A stretch of DNA of 53,602 nucleotides from Alphaproteobacteria bacterium GM202ARS2 (GCA_014323835.1 JACONH010000010.1:47265-100866); one strand, 5' to 3'. Counted from the first letter of the stretch, positions 17,087-26,467 are shown. Made by a program: numbers and translations. Notes: a model not told the origin generated them from the letters alone.

Positions 17087-17763
17087 GACAGACACATAAA
17101 AGCCCCTCTGAGATAAGCCCCATCGAGACGTGGGCATGCTATCGCTTCAAAGACAGGCTTCTGGTGCGTGCCTGTCAGACACGCACCCACCCGCAGTTTC
17201 AGCGTCTCGAATTTCTTGGTGACCGCGTTCTCACGATGCTCCTTGGTGCGCTCCTTTTCGAGCAGTTCCCTGAGGACAACGAAGGGGCTTTATCTAAGCG
17301 TTATGCTTATCTGGCATCGAGCACCTGCATGCACGACATTGGCGTGCGTTCGAACTTACTTCCGTTGTTGCTTTCTATGAACACGGAGCCGATATCGGAA
17401 AAGCGTCTGGTGGCGGAAGCCCTCGAAGCGATTGTGGGTGCGGTCTATCTCGATGGCGGCATTGTCGCGTGCCGTCAGCTGGTGGAGCGTCTCTGGCAAG
17501 AGGACATCGTCCACCAGCCGTTGCGAGCAACCATTGATGCCAAGACGCACTTGCAGGAGTGGGCGATGCAAAAGAACGAGCCGATGCCCGAGTATACCCT
17601 CATCGCCGAAAAAGAGCCGTCATCCTCGACCCGCTTTACTGTCAAGGTCACTGTCGGTAAGCACAGTGCTCGAGCACAGGCAAGCAAAAAACGGGATGCC
17701 GAAAAAAAAGCCGCTGCTACACTCCTTAAGATAGTGCTGCCGTTGCCTCCTGTGCGGGCATGA
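17083..17763 (+). CDS. rnc: Ribonuclease III
   Basis: Double-strand-specific RNase for rRNA and mRNA processing. The signature QRLEFLGDRVL and the second acidic motif VAEALEAIVGAVYLDGG are present, followed by a C-terminal dsRNA-binding domain (THLQEWAMQKNEPMPEY ... ASKKRDAEKKAAATLL). I chose GTG 17083, which overlaps the lepB stop as GTGA; earlier codons in frame lie inside lepB. The first residue of the usual ERLEFLGD box is Gln here, outside the metal-binding positions. Confidence 0.94.
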   Translation: MRQTHKSPSEISPIETWACYRFKDRLLVRACQTRTHPQFQRLEFLGDRVLTMLLGALLFEQFPEDNEGALSKRYAYLASSTCMHDIGVRSNLLPLLLSMNTEPISEKRLVAEALEAIVGAVYLDGGIVACRQLVERLWQEDIVHQPLRATIDAKTHLQEWAMQKNEPMPEYTLIAEKEPSSSTRFTVKVTVGKHSARAQASKKRDAEKKAAATLLKIVLPLPPVRA

Positions 17764-18617
17764 TTGCTCGCCAAAATCAAAGGAGCCTTATGGTTGCTCT
17801 CATTGGTCATACCAATGTCGGCAAATCGACTCTTGTCAATGCGCTCACCCTGAGCACGGTGTCCATAGCGACCAGAAAGCCCCATACCACGCGCCAAGCC
17901 CTGCACGGCATTGTCACCCACAACGAGACGCAAATCGTTTTCATCGATACGCCCGGTTTCACCGACAACAAAAAAGCGGCAAGGCATATTCTAACAGCGA
18001 CCCAACGTGCCATGCGCCAGTGCGAAGCCATGGTGTTGCTTATTGATGCCACTCGCCCATTTTTTCCGAATGCTCTTAAGCCTTTACAGGTGGCAAGCCA
18101 TATTTCTGCTGACAAAAAAATTGTTGTGCTCAACAAAATCGACCGTGTGGCAAAAACCAGCTTACTTCCCCTTGCTGCTGCTATCGGCGAGCGTATCGAT
18201 GTCCGCTTATTTATGATTTCTGCTCGCAAACAGGAAGGCACCGATGCTTTGCTGGCACACCTGAGTGGGCTTGCTCTCAATCAGCCTTGGCCCTATCCGC
18301 CACAGCAAACCAGCAACCAAAGCTTAGAAACCCTTGCTTGTGAGCTGACTCGTCAACATGTCTTGACTCAATTGCATGGCGAGGTGCCTTATAAGACTCT
18401 GGTAGAGCCGCTTTCTTGGCAGGAAAAGGAGGGACAGGTGACGATTCATCAGAGGATTGTTGTCGGCAAACCGAGTCAAAAAGCCATTGTTGTGGGGGAG
18501 GGCGGCTCTCGCCTGAAAGCCATCGGGAGTGCTGCGAGGCGTAGCCTGTCGGCTCATCTGGGCAAACCGACACATCTGTTCTTACGGGTTGCAATCGCCA
18601 CAGACAACAAGCCATGA
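17760..18617 (+). CDS. era: GTPase Era
   Basis: Ribosome-assembly GTPase acting on the 3' end of 16S rRNA. G1 is GHTNVGKST, G3 DTPGF, G4 NKID, and the C-terminal KH domain carries IVVGEGGSRLKAIGSAARR. The start overlaps the rnc stop as ATGA. A second ATG at 17790 has AAAGGAG 4 bases before it and could be the main start; it would leave only two residues before ALIGHTNVGKS. Confidence 0.95.
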   Translation: MIARQNQRSLMVALIGHTNVGKSTLVNALTLSTVSIATRKPHTTRQALHGIVTHNETQIVFIDTPGFTDNKKAARHILTATQRAMRQCEAMVLLIDATRPFFPNALKPLQVASHISADKKIVVLNKIDRVAKTSLLPLAAAIGERIDVRLFMISARKQEGTDALLAHLSGLALNQPWPYPPQQTSNQSLETLACELTRQHVLTQLHGEVPYKTLVEPLSWQEKEGQVTIHQRIVVGKPSQKAIVVGEGGSRLKAIGSAARRSLSAHLGKPTHLFLRVAIATDNKP

Positions 18618-19348
18618 AGCGTTGGCAGGACGATGCCCTTATCCTCCATGTGCAGCACCACAGTGAGCATGCTGGTGTTGCTTATGTTCTTTCTCATCAG
18701 CATGGTCTTTATAGCGGTTTTGTGCACGGCTGGCGGAGCAAACGCCAGCGGGGTATCTGGCAGCCTGGCACGATTGTGCGCACGCGCTGGCAGGCGCGCC
18801 TCGATGAGCATCTCGGCTATTTCACGTCGAGCGCGTCCCACGCGCCCCGTCTGCCTATTTACCATCACCCGCGTGCTCTCGCGGCATTGAGCAGTGCCTT
18901 GAGTCTTGCCCGCCAAACCTTATCGGCGCGCCAACCCGAGCCTCACATGTTCGTTGCCCTTACCGCGCTGTGCCACCATCTACAAGCAACGCCCGATAAG
19001 GCAAGCCTCCTCTATGCCTGTTGGGAATACGATTTTCTAGCCCTCATGGGCTTCGGCATGAACCTTGCTCGCTGTGCCAGCGGCAAACCATGTCCACCAC
19101 AAGAGCTGATTTACATTTCACCCAAAAGCGGCCATGCGGTCTCGAAACAGGCGGGCGCACCATGGCGGGATAAGCTCCTGCCGTTGCCCCCCTTCCTCCG
19201 CCACTATGCCCACAATGAAGCCCTACCCGCCACCGTGCCCGCCCACCACATCGAACAAGCCCTGCATGCCAGCGGCTTATTCATCCAAAAATACCTCTAC
19301 CGACAAAAAGCCCTGCCCAAAATTCGCGAACTTGTTATAAAAGCCTAA
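18614..19348 (+). CDS. recO: DNA repair protein RecO
   Basis: Recombination mediator that loads RecA with RecR. The N-terminal OB-fold begins with the family pattern W-x-D-x-A-x-I-L (MKRWQDDALIL) and GLYSGFVHGWRSKRQRG. The helical C-terminal part includes ACWEYDFLALMGFGMNLARCA. Its ATG overlaps the era stop (ATGA). Length (244 residues) is usual. It closes the lepB operon. Confidence 0.92.
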   Translation: MKRWQDDALILHVQHHSEHAGVAYVLSHQHGLYSGFVHGWRSKRQRGIWQPGTIVRTRWQARLDEHLGYFTSSASHAPRLPIYHHPRALAALSSALSLARQTLSARQPEPHMFVALTALCHHLQATPDKASLLYACWEYDFLALMGFGMNLARCASGKPCPPQELIYISPKSGHAVSKQAGAPWRDKLLPLPPFLRHYAHNEALPATVPAHHIEQALHASGLFIQKYLYRQKALPKIRELVIKA

Positions 19349-19362
19349 GGCAGAAACGCTGA

Positions 19363-20287
19363 ATGAACCCCACAATGATGAAACAGAAAAAACGCCTCGC
19401 TATCATGTACTCGGGACAGCCCCGAAATATGGAAGCGTGCATAAAAAATCATAGCTATGCCATTCATAAAGCCAATCCTCACTGGGACATCGATATTTTC
19501 GTCCACTTCTTATATGACGAAGATGCCTTTCGAAAAGAAAACATACCAGAGTGGGATGAAAAAAAAAGGAGGATGGCAAAAAGGTGAAAAAAGCCTCAAA
19601 CACCTGATCCATAAGCACTGGCAGCCAAAGGGACTTATCATCGAGAAGCCAATTGCTCCTGGGGACACTTTTAATGAAGATAAAAACAACCCACCCCCAT
19701 GGCGTAAAAAAGAACACATCGAATCCATGAACCATCCTCTTGCTATAAAATACGGGAGCGAAGTTTCAGGCTACCACCTGCGCCCCATGTTTTATGGCAT
19801 ACACATGGCGTGCACTCTTAAGCAAGACTATGAAAAAAAACACGGATTCATCTACGATTGTGCCCTACGTCTACGCACCGACGTATGCTTTTACCAGCTC
19901 TTACAGCTAGATAAATATAATCTCAATGTTCTCCATGCCACGCACTATACATGGGAAAAAAATCACGACTGCTGTGATTTTTTGTGGTTCGCAAACAGCC
20001 CACTTATGGATAAATCCTGCACACTCTTTACCAAGATGCCAAAAGTCATCCATGCTGTGCAGACAAAATACCTCATACACCGTAAAGAAAATCAGAGAGT
20101 CACAGGGGAACGTCTACTGGGGGTCTATCTTAAGTTTTTTCAAGGAATCGTTGTTAAAGATTGCAAGCTACATTTCATCCTTTTTCGTTTTATGCAACCC
20201 ACCGACTACTCTCCACCTAAGCTACGGACAAAGGTGTGGAAACTTAAATTCAAGCGATTCTTCAGCCGGAGGTCGCAACATACGTAG
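19363..20287 (+). pseudogene. Polysaccharide-cluster/glycosyltransferase-like gene, frameshifted at an A9 run
   Basis: Two overlapping frames together make one protein of about 307 residues. Frame one (from ATG 19363) reads KKRLAIMYSGQPRNMEAC ... DIDIFVHFLYDEDAF and stops at 19587; the next frame continues as GGWQKGEKSLKHLIHKHW to 20287. The switch point is a run of nine A's at 19559-19567; eight A's would join the frames. The N-terminal SGQPR and DIDIFVH and the later FIYDCALRLRTDVCF resemble putative glycosyltransferases of surface-polysaccharide clusters, but I cannot name the family. The region is markedly richer in A+T than its neighbours, suggesting recent transfer. It may be a decayed gene, a phase-variable gene or a sequencing error. 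The 3' end overlaps convergent cstA by 26 bases. Confidence 0.7.
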
Positions 20288-22349
20288 AGTCAGAGTCTTT
20301 CTGCCTATCAGACGTACCGAGCCACACCTGAAGACACAAGCGCGCCGTTGCTGTTACGATAATCCACGTAATCGTAACAAAAAACACGGTCAGAGAAGCA
20401 TTGACGTAATCATTGATGATAAGGCGCGGGGCTTGTTCTTGTAGGGAAGCCGACAGCGTGCCTTGTGTCAATCCCTCCTTGAGCCAAGCCGCATGCGACA
20501 GAAAGCCCGTGCGCACGTCCGCGCTGAACAGCTTAATCCATGCTGCCGTTGTCGTCACGGTCAACATCCATAGCATGGGGGCTGCCGTCACCCATGCGTA
20601 GCGCATACCGCTCTTTTTGACCAACAAGACCGTGCAGACTGACAAAGCCATGACTCCAAGCATCTGGTTGGCAATGCCAAACAGGGGCCAGAGGCTGTTG
20701 ATACCCCCCAAGGGGTCGAGAGTGCCTTGATAGAGAAAATACCCCCACGCGCCACAGAACAGCGCGCTGGTGATAATTGTGCTGGGATAGCTGCTCAGGT
20801 TAGTAAAGCGTCCTGTGCTCTGGGCGAGGACATCTTGCAACATGAAACGCCCGACTCGTGTGCCAGCATCGAGGGTCGTCAAAATGAACAACGCCTCGAA
20901 CATAATGGCAAAGTGATACCACAAAGCCGTTAGTCGCTCGGCGGTCACCGATGAGAACAAGGTCGCCATGCCCACTGCCAGAGACGGCGCGCCGCCCGTG
21001 CGGGCAAACAAAGTTTCCTCGCCCATTCTCGCTGCCAATTCCTGCATCTGCGGGGCTGTAACCTCATAGCCCCAAGACGAAATCGTTGCAGCTGCGGTGA
21101 CCGGGTCAGCCCCGGTTATGGACAGAGGCGCGTTGATAGCAAAATAGACCCCTGGCTGTAACACTGATGCGGCGATAATCGCCATGATAGCAACGCACAT
21201 TTCTACTGCCATGGCACCATAGCCGATAAAGCGGACATCACCTTCGCTTTTCAGCATTTTTGGCGTGGTGCCCGAGCAGACCAACGAGTGAAAACCCGAA
21301 ATCGCCCCGCAAGCGATGGTGATGAACACAAACGGAAACACCGAGCCAGCAAACACAGGCCCCGTGCCATCGATGAAGGGCGTCAACGCCGGCATGTGTA
21401 AGTCCGGGCGCAGAATGATAATCGCTATCGCCATCATCACCACAGTGCCTAACTTCATAAATGTCGATAGGTAATCTCGGGGTGCCAAAAGAAGCCACAT
21501 CGGTAGCGCGCTGGCAAGAAAGCCATAGCCAATCAGCATAATCGCCAGCTGCGGTGCCGAAAAGTCAAAGAACGTCCGCCAGAACGGGTGACTATCGATG
21601 AGACCGCCGCCAATGACCGCCAAAATGAGCAATGACACACCAATCAAGGTTGCTTCCATAATGCGATTGGGACGGATACGGCGCATATGCCAGCCCATCA
21701 GCACCGCTATGGGAATGGTTGCAGCCACCGTGGCGGTTGCCCAGGGGCTGTGCTTCATGGCGTTGGCGACCACCAGCCCTAAGACGGCTATCAAAATCAC
21801 CATGATAGCGAGCAAGCCAACCAGGGCAACATTGCCGACAAAGGCACCGAGTTCGTCTCGTGCCATTTTGCCTAAGGAGCGAGCATCGCGGCGCAACGAG
21901 AAAAACAGCACGACCATATCTTGCACGCATCCCCCCAAAACCGCGCCAATTAAAATCCACAGTGTGCCTGGCAAATAGCCGAACTGCACCGCAAGCGTGG
22001 GTCCAATCAACGGACCAGGGCCAGCAATGGCAGCAAAATGATGCCCGAAGACAACCCAACGATTTGTCGGGACGAAGTCTCGTCCGTTGTCGAGACGCAC
22101 CGCTGGTGTGGGACGCTGCGGGTCAAGAGCAAGAACCTTAGCCGCAATAAACGCACCATAAAAACGATAGCCCAACATGCCACAGCATAAACTGGCGATG
22201 ATAAGCCACAGACTATTGATGGACTCGCCGCGGTGAAAGGCGATGGTGGCAACCGACCACGCCGCCAGCACAGAGACCAACGCCCATAAAAACGCTCGCC
22301 CATAAGAGGAAAAAAACACCCGCCGTAAACGTGCCAAAAGTGTATCCAT
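20262..22349 (-). CDS. cstA: CstA-family transporter (carbon starvation protein; pyruvate/peptide uptake)
   Basis: Large polytopic inner-membrane protein with well over a dozen hydrophobic segments. Family hallmarks are near the N-terminus: FVPTNRWVVFGHHFAAIAGPGPLIGPTLA and GAVLGGCVQDMVVLFFSLRR (each part of the conserved CstA core), and SGFHSLVCSGTTPKML. Members import pyruvate or peptides under carbon limitation. AGAGAGG lies 9 bases upstream of the ATG. It sits between two A+T-rich accessory segments, unlike the rest of the window. Confidence 0.93.
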   Translation of the reverse strand: MDTLLARLRRVFFSSYGRAFLWALVSVLAAWSVATIAFHRGESINSLWLIIASLCCGMLGYRFYGAFIAAKVLALDPQRPTPAVRLDNGRDFVPTNRWVVFGHHFAAIAGPGPLIGPTLAVQFGYLPGTLWILIGAVLGGCVQDMVVLFFSLRRDARSLGKMARDELGAFVGNVALVGLLAIMVILIAVLGLVVANAMKHSPWATATVAATIPIAVLMGWHMRRIRPNRIMEATLIGVSLLILAVIGGGLIDSHPFWRTFFDFSAPQLAIMLIGYGFLASALPMWLLLAPRDYLSTFMKLGTVVMMAIAIIILRPDLHMPALTPFIDGTGPVFAGSVFPFVFITIACGAISGFHSLVCSGTTPKMLKSEGDVRFIGYGAMAVEMCVAIMAIIAASVLQPGVYFAINAPLSITGADPVTAAATISSWGYEVTAPQMQELAARMGEETLFARTGGAPSLAVGMATLFSSVTAERLTALWYHFAIMFEALFILTTLDAGTRVGRFMLQDVLAQSTGRFTNLSSYPSTIITSALFCGAWGYFLYQGTLDPLGGINSLWPLFGIANQMLGVMALSVCTVLLVKKSGMRYAWVTAAPMLWMLTVTTTAAWIKLFSADVRTGFLSHAAWLKEGLTQGTLSASLQEQAPRLIINDYVNASLTVFFVTITWIIVTATARLCLQVWLGTSDRQKDSDSTYVATSG

Positions 22350-22369
22350 CGCTCGCTGCCTCTCTTGTC

Positions 22370-22398
22370 TTGCTTAAGCCCCCTATTTTCCCTATTAT
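22370..22398 (+). promoter_or_regulatory. Likely promoter of the ATPase cassette
   Basis: TTGCTT (22370-22375), a 17-base spacer and TATTAT (22393-22398), about 50 bases upstream of the ATPase ATG, in the divergent gap with cstA. No good Shine-Dalgarno precedes the ATG. Confidence 0.45.
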
Positions 22399-22451
22399 GC
22401 TAACGTAAAGACACCCGCAACGCAACCCTCGCACATCTACACCTAACTTCT

Positions 22452-23873
22452 ATGAAACTCATCGTTAAAAACTTTGGCCCCATTAAGGATGCCAGCATCG
22501 ATGTTAAGCCATTGACGGTGTTTACTGGCCCCGCCAATCGCGGCAAATCGTATCTGGCAACTCTTCTGCATACGGTTATTCAGAACCGTCACAGACCCAT
22601 GATGTACCGCTATTATGAGGTATCAACAAAACTTTATGGGACTCTCAAAAAGGGCAATGATGCAATATCTGACAAACAATTCATCTCGTTAGTGGAAGAT
22701 TCATTGAAAACACACTGTCAAGATCTCAGCAGAGATTGGCGTGAAAACATGAACTACTATTTTGGCGAGATTAGTGAAAGTCTTCTAAAAAACAAGCCAG
22801 ATATAAACATAACCAGTGACGATGACAACACCATCATTGATTTAATGACATCAACTCGTTCTTGTTTCCATCAAGATATAAGAGATGTGCTATTAAAAAA
22901 TCTAAAAAAATCAAAACAAGACGAGATATCTCCTGAAGACTTTTCATTTCATGAGACATTTTATACCACTGAGCGGACTATCCGCAGATCTATAGGTTTT
23001 CCATATGATATACAAGGAAATATGGAATACTTACCAGCCGTACGAAGCGGAATCATGCAAAGTCATCGATTGATGGTTAGCTTACTTATCAAAAGGGCAA
23101 CTTTCGCTGGTATAAGAGAACAGCAAGCCATCCCATCTTTTCATGGTATTTTTGCTGATTTCTTAAATCGCGTCAATAGCATCGATAAAAGAAGATTACG
23201 CTTTTCTCAAGATAAACGGCGCAAAGATATCGTGCAATTAGCAGATAATGTGGAAACACAGTTGCTAGAAGGCAAAGTGAATGTTATACCATCACCTACA
23301 GGCACACCAGATTTTTTCTATCAATTCACTCAAGCGAATGAGAAACACGAAATTCCCCTGATGCACAGTGCATCGACGGTCTCCGAGTTATCCCCGTTTG
23401 TGTTATTCTTGCGCTATTATCTGAGAAAAGGCGATTTCCTGATTTTTGAGGAGCCTGAAGCCCACCTGCACCCTCAAGCCCAGCAACACCTCACCGCCCT
23501 GCTGATACATTTGATACAACAAGGGGTCAATGTGCTGATAACCACCCACAGTAGCGTTATCCTCGAACAGCTGGGCAATTGCGTTTTTGCCCATCGATTT
23601 ATAAAAAAATACGGTAAAAAGAATCCCGATAAAGTTGAACAACTCAGAGAAAAATATCCTATTGCTCTTTCTGCCCCTTTACATGAAAAAGACGTGGCAG
23701 CCTATGATTTTGACCGCCCAACCAAGAATGGACGCGGCACCATCGTTAAACACATACCTTACGACCTCAACACCGATTACTTACCTGAACATCATTATGA
23801 TGTCAGCAATGAACTCATCAAGGAGGGCTCAACCCTACAGACAATCTATGACGATGAAAGCCTTGACCCTTAA
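22452..23873 (+). CDS. AAA/ABC-type ATPase (OLD/RecF-like), accessory
   Basis: A 473-residue ATPase of the SMC/RecF/OLD-like group. The N-terminus VKNFGPIKDASIDVKPLTVF leads into Walker A GPANRGKS (residues 26-33). A long, A+T-rich, helical insertion (about residues 50-290) follows. The C-terminal lobe has an ABC-signature-like SASTVSELSPFVLFLRYY, Walker B FLIFEEPEAHLHPQAQQ and an H-loop LITTHSSVILEQL. There is no TOPRIM domain as in OLD/GajA. The architecture is that of ATPases paired with effectors in defence systems (known for PARIS, Septu and others), but I cannot assign it to a named one. Its 3' end overlaps the next gene, implying a two-protein unit. Codon use is A+T-rich compared with neighbours. 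Confidence 0.85.
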   Translation: MKLIVKNFGPIKDASIDVKPLTVFTGPANRGKSYLATLLHTVIQNRHRPMMYRYYEVSTKLYGTLKKGNDAISDKQFISLVEDSLKTHCQDLSRDWRENMNYYFGEISESLLKNKPDINITSDDDNTIIDLMTSTRSCFHQDIRDVLLKNLKKSKQDEISPEDFSFHETFYTTERTIRRSIGFPYDIQGNMEYLPAVRSGIMQSHRLMVSLLIKRATFAGIREQQAIPSFHGIFADFLNRVNSIDKRRLRFSQDKRRKDIVQLADNVETQLLEGKVNVIPSPTGTPDFFYQFTQANEKHEIPLMHSASTVSELSPFVLFLRYYLRKGDFLIFEEPEAHLHPQAQQHLTALLIHLIQQGVNVLITTHSSVILEQLGNCVFAHRFIKKYGKKNPDKVEQLREKYPIALSAPLHEKDVAAYDFDRPTKNGRGTIVKHIPYDLNTDYLPEHHYDVSNELIKEGSTLQTIYDDESLDP

Positions 23874-24369
23874 ATCAAATTATCATCATCTTTATGAAGA
23901 CAACCGCACCTCAAGCCACAAAAAATTCAAACTGAATAAGGTGAATCGAGCAGGCAATAGCATTGACGTTATTGACGTACAGAATCTCGTCAAAACATGC
24001 CAAAAAGAATGTGAAAAAGAACGCTGTGACTATTTCGTCTTCTATAACATGAAGGGTAATAAAAAGCATGTAGGCATCTATATCATCGAAACTGGTGATA
24101 CAAAAACAGTTACAAAAGCCAAAGAACAAATACAAAGAGGAGCTGAGCTCATCGATACCTATCTACCAAAGTGGTGCGAAAACATCGATGGCACAACATT
24201 TCATTTTATGGCTGTTGTTGTAACTGACAAACTGAATATGATAAAAGGAGAGAAAAACACAAAAAAAGAGCAAATGCCAACCATTACATGCCATCTTTGT
24301 CGAAAAAAGCCGAACAAAGTTTTACGACATATCAGACTCAAGGCTCCTCTGGAGGCTTTGACTCTTTAA
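23854..24369 (+). CDS. Small partner protein of the ATPase, possible PD-(D/E)XK-like effector
   Basis: A 171-residue protein starting at ATG 23854 (or 23848), overlapping the ATPase stop by about 20 bases; the open frame upstream of that is just the ATPase gene read in another frame. I do not recognise the family. A central CDYFVFYN (Asp59) followed by GIYIIETGDTK (Glu79, Asp82) and a helix with KAKEQIQRGAELID has the spacing and hydrophobicity of a PD-(D/E)XK-type nuclease core, and a C-terminal CHLC could be half a zinc site. These are suggestive only. Tight coupling to the ATPase and A+T-rich composition support a jointly transferred cassette. Confidence 0.65.
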   Translation: MKALTLKSNYHHLYEDNRTSSHKKFKLNKVNRAGNSIDVIDVQNLVKTCQKECEKERCDYFVFYNMKGNKKHVGIYIIETGDTKTVTKAKEQIQRGAELIDTYLPKWCENIDGTTFHFMAVVVTDKLNMIKGEKNTKKEQMPTITCHLCRKKPNKVLRHIRLKAPLEALTL

Positions 24370-24446
24370 TGACTCCTGTCTCGGCTTTTTTTTCTTGTTG
24401 GGGTATGCTATCACCAAGCCATTGAAGGTTTTTTTCTGTTGTGGTT

Positions 24447-25394
24447 ATGGATAGTTTTTTATTTTCTGGTCAGGGCTCTCAGTTTGTTGGTATGGGTGCG
24501 TCTCTTGCCCAAGCTCACCCCACAGCCCAGCGTGTTTTCCAAGAAGTGGACGATGCCCTCTCCCAGCATCTCTTTCGTCTTATGACGGACGGCAGTGACT
24601 CCGAGCTGCGGCAGACGGCAAACGCCCAGCCAGCCATTATGGCGGTCAGCGTTGCTGCTTATCGCTGTTATCGCGAACACATCGGTGACTCGCTTAACGT
24701 CCAGTATCATGCTGGGCATTCCTTAGGCGAGTATGCTGCCCTGGTGTGTGGCGATGCTCTTGCCTTGGGCGATTGTGCCCGTTTGTTGCGTTTGCGTGGT
24801 GAATCGATGCAACAAGCCATAGACGACCAAGAGGACAACGGCGCGATGGCGGCGATTCTCGGCATGAGTCTCGAAGACACCCAACACGCTACCGCACAAG
24901 CGGCGCAAACGACCAGCCTATGCTGTGTTGTCGCCAACGACAACGCCCCCGGGCAGGTGGTGATTGCCGGCAACGAAAAAGCCGTGCACCTCGCCTGTCG
25001 CCTTGCTCAAGACAACGGTGCCAAGAAATGCGTGCCTCTTGCGGTCAGTGCCCCCTTCCACTGCCCGTTGATGCAGCCCGCCGGCGAAAAAATGGCACAA
25101 GCCCTCGCCACAACAACGCTTACCTCCCCGCAACCGCCGATTGTCTCCAACGTGACCGCCGTTGCCGTCAGCGAGCCCGCCACCCTCAAAGACTTGCTGA
25201 GCCAACAGATAACCGCTATGGTGCGGTGGCGGGAGTCAATGGTGTTCCTTGCCAACCGAGGCACGACCCGCACCATTGAGTTTGGCCCCCAGCCTGTCCT
25301 CACGGGTATGCTCAAGCGTATCACCCGCTCTATCACCGGACAGCACATCGGCGATGATGCCACGTTGACCCATGTCCTTAAACAAGAAGCTTAA
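24447..25394 (+). CDS. fabD: Malonyl-CoA:ACP transacylase
   Basis: Loads malonyl groups on ACP for fatty-acid synthesis. SGQGSQFVGMG at the N-terminus and the nucleophile elbow AGHSLGEYAAL are typical, with the oxyanion/Arg region later and VSAPFHCPLM containing the catalytic His. GTG 24441 is an alternative start two codons upstream. It heads fabD-fabG-acpP-fabF, with fabG starting at the base after its stop codon. Confidence 0.96.
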   Translation: MDSFLFSGQGSQFVGMGASLAQAHPTAQRVFQEVDDALSQHLFRLMTDGSDSELRQTANAQPAIMAVSVAAYRCYREHIGDSLNVQYHAGHSLGEYAALVCGDALALGDCARLLRLRGESMQQAIDDQEDNGAMAAILGMSLEDTQHATAQAAQTTSLCCVVANDNAPGQVVIAGNEKAVHLACRLAQDNGAKKCVPLAVSAPFHCPLMQPAGEKMAQALATTTLTSPQPPIVSNVTAVAVSEPATLKDLLSQQITAMVRWRESMVFLANRGTTRTIEFGPQPVLTGMLKRITRSITGQHIGDDATLTHVLKQEA

Positions 25395-26141
25395 ATGACC
25401 GCTGCGTTTTCCCTCGATGGCAAAAGAGCCCTGATTACCGGGGCAAGTGGCGGCATTGGGCGCGCGCTTGCCCACCACCTGCACCAGCACGGCGCCACCG
25501 TTGCCCTCAGCGGCCGCAACAACGACGCCCTGACCGCCCTTGCCAACGAACTTAAACAACGCACGCACGTGATTGTCGCTGACCTTGCTGACGCGAACGC
25601 ACCAGAAGCACTCAGCCAACAAGCAACAGCAGAGATGGGCGGTATCGATATTCTTATCAACAATGCTGGCCTTACCCGCGACCAGCTGTTGTTACGTCTG
25701 AAAGAACAAGATTGGGATGATGTCCTCAATGTGGATCTCAGTGCGTCCTTTCGTTTATGTCGCCATGTGGTGCCTCTGATGGTTAAGAATCGCTGGGGAC
25801 GTATCATCTCCATAAGTTCTGTCGTGGCACGCATGGGCAATCCCGGGCAGACGGCTTATTGTGCTGCCAAAGGCGGCCTGGAAGGGTTTTCCCGCGCCCT
25901 TGCCCACGAAGTCGCTGCCCGCAACATCACAGTCAATTGCATCGCCCCCGGCTTCATCGATACCCCTATGACCAGCGGGCTGGCTGAACCCTTGAAAGAA
26001 AAAATGCTGGGTGCCATACCTTGCCGACGATTCGGACATCCCGATGATATCGCAGCCACCGCTGTTTTTCTGGCAAGTGCCTCTGCCGCCTACATCACAG
26101 GGCAGACCATCCACGTCAACGGCGGCATGATAATGCCCTAA
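25395..26141 (+). CDS. fabG: 3-oxoacyl-ACP reductase
   Basis: NADPH-dependent short-chain dehydrogenase. The glycine motif is TGASGGIGRAL, the NNAG motif is INNAGLTRD, and the catalytic Ser-Tyr-Lys are in SISSVVARM and AYCAAK. The C-terminus AAYITGQTIHVNGGMIMP is typical of FabG. Its ATG directly follows the fabD stop. Confidence 0.96.
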   Translation: MTAAFSLDGKRALITGASGGIGRALAHHLHQHGATVALSGRNNDALTALANELKQRTHVIVADLADANAPEALSQQATAEMGGIDILINNAGLTRDQLLLRLKEQDWDDVLNVDLSASFRLCRHVVPLMVKNRWGRIISISSVVARMGNPGQTAYCAAKGGLEGFSRALAHEVAARNITVNCIAPGFIDTPMTSGLAEPLKEKMLGAIPCRRFGHPDDIAATAVFLASASAAYITGQTIHVNGGMIMP

Positions 26142-26227
26142 CATCGGCGCGCGTAACATTCTTGCATTTTTAGGTGCAGTTATGGCATGACAGGATAAAA
26201 GGACGGGCACATCAGGAGAAAAGACCC

Positions 26228-26467
26228 ATGAGCAACGTAAGAGAGCGTGTAACCAAGATCATCACGGATCATTTAGGCATTGATAAAGAAAAAGTTGTCG
26301 ACAAAGCCAGTTTCATCGATGACCTCGGCGCCGACAGTCTCGATACTGTCGAGCTGGTTATGGCCTTCGAGGAGGAGTTCGGCTGTGAGATTCCAGATGA
26401 ACAAGCCGAGAAGATCCAAACCGTCAAGGATGCGATTGATTTTCTAGAAAAGAACGCATCTTCTTGA
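26228..26467 (+). CDS. acpP: Acyl carrier protein
   Basis: A 79-residue acidic four-helix protein with the phosphopantetheine attachment serine in [19 protein letters not shown] at 26214-26218 lies 9 bases before ATG 26228 and fixes the start; codons further upstream belong to the leader. The 86-base gap after fabG is the longest inside the cluster, and acpP often has its own promoter to reach high expression, but I see no convincing one. Confidence 0.98.
   Translation: MSNVRERVTKIITDHLGIDKEKVVDKASFIDDLGADSLDTVELVMAFEEEFGCEIPDEQAEKIQTVKDAIDFLEKNASS

Noticed and set aside
16412..17137. A 241-codon minus-strand frame opposite lepB
   Set aside because: The plus strand has the complete catalytic residues of signal peptidase I; the antisense frame has none.
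24340..24410. Rho-independent terminator after the ATPase cassette
   Set aside because: There is a run of T's near 24388-24395, but the preceding inverted repeat is short (4 bp plus a mismatch) and not adjacent to it.
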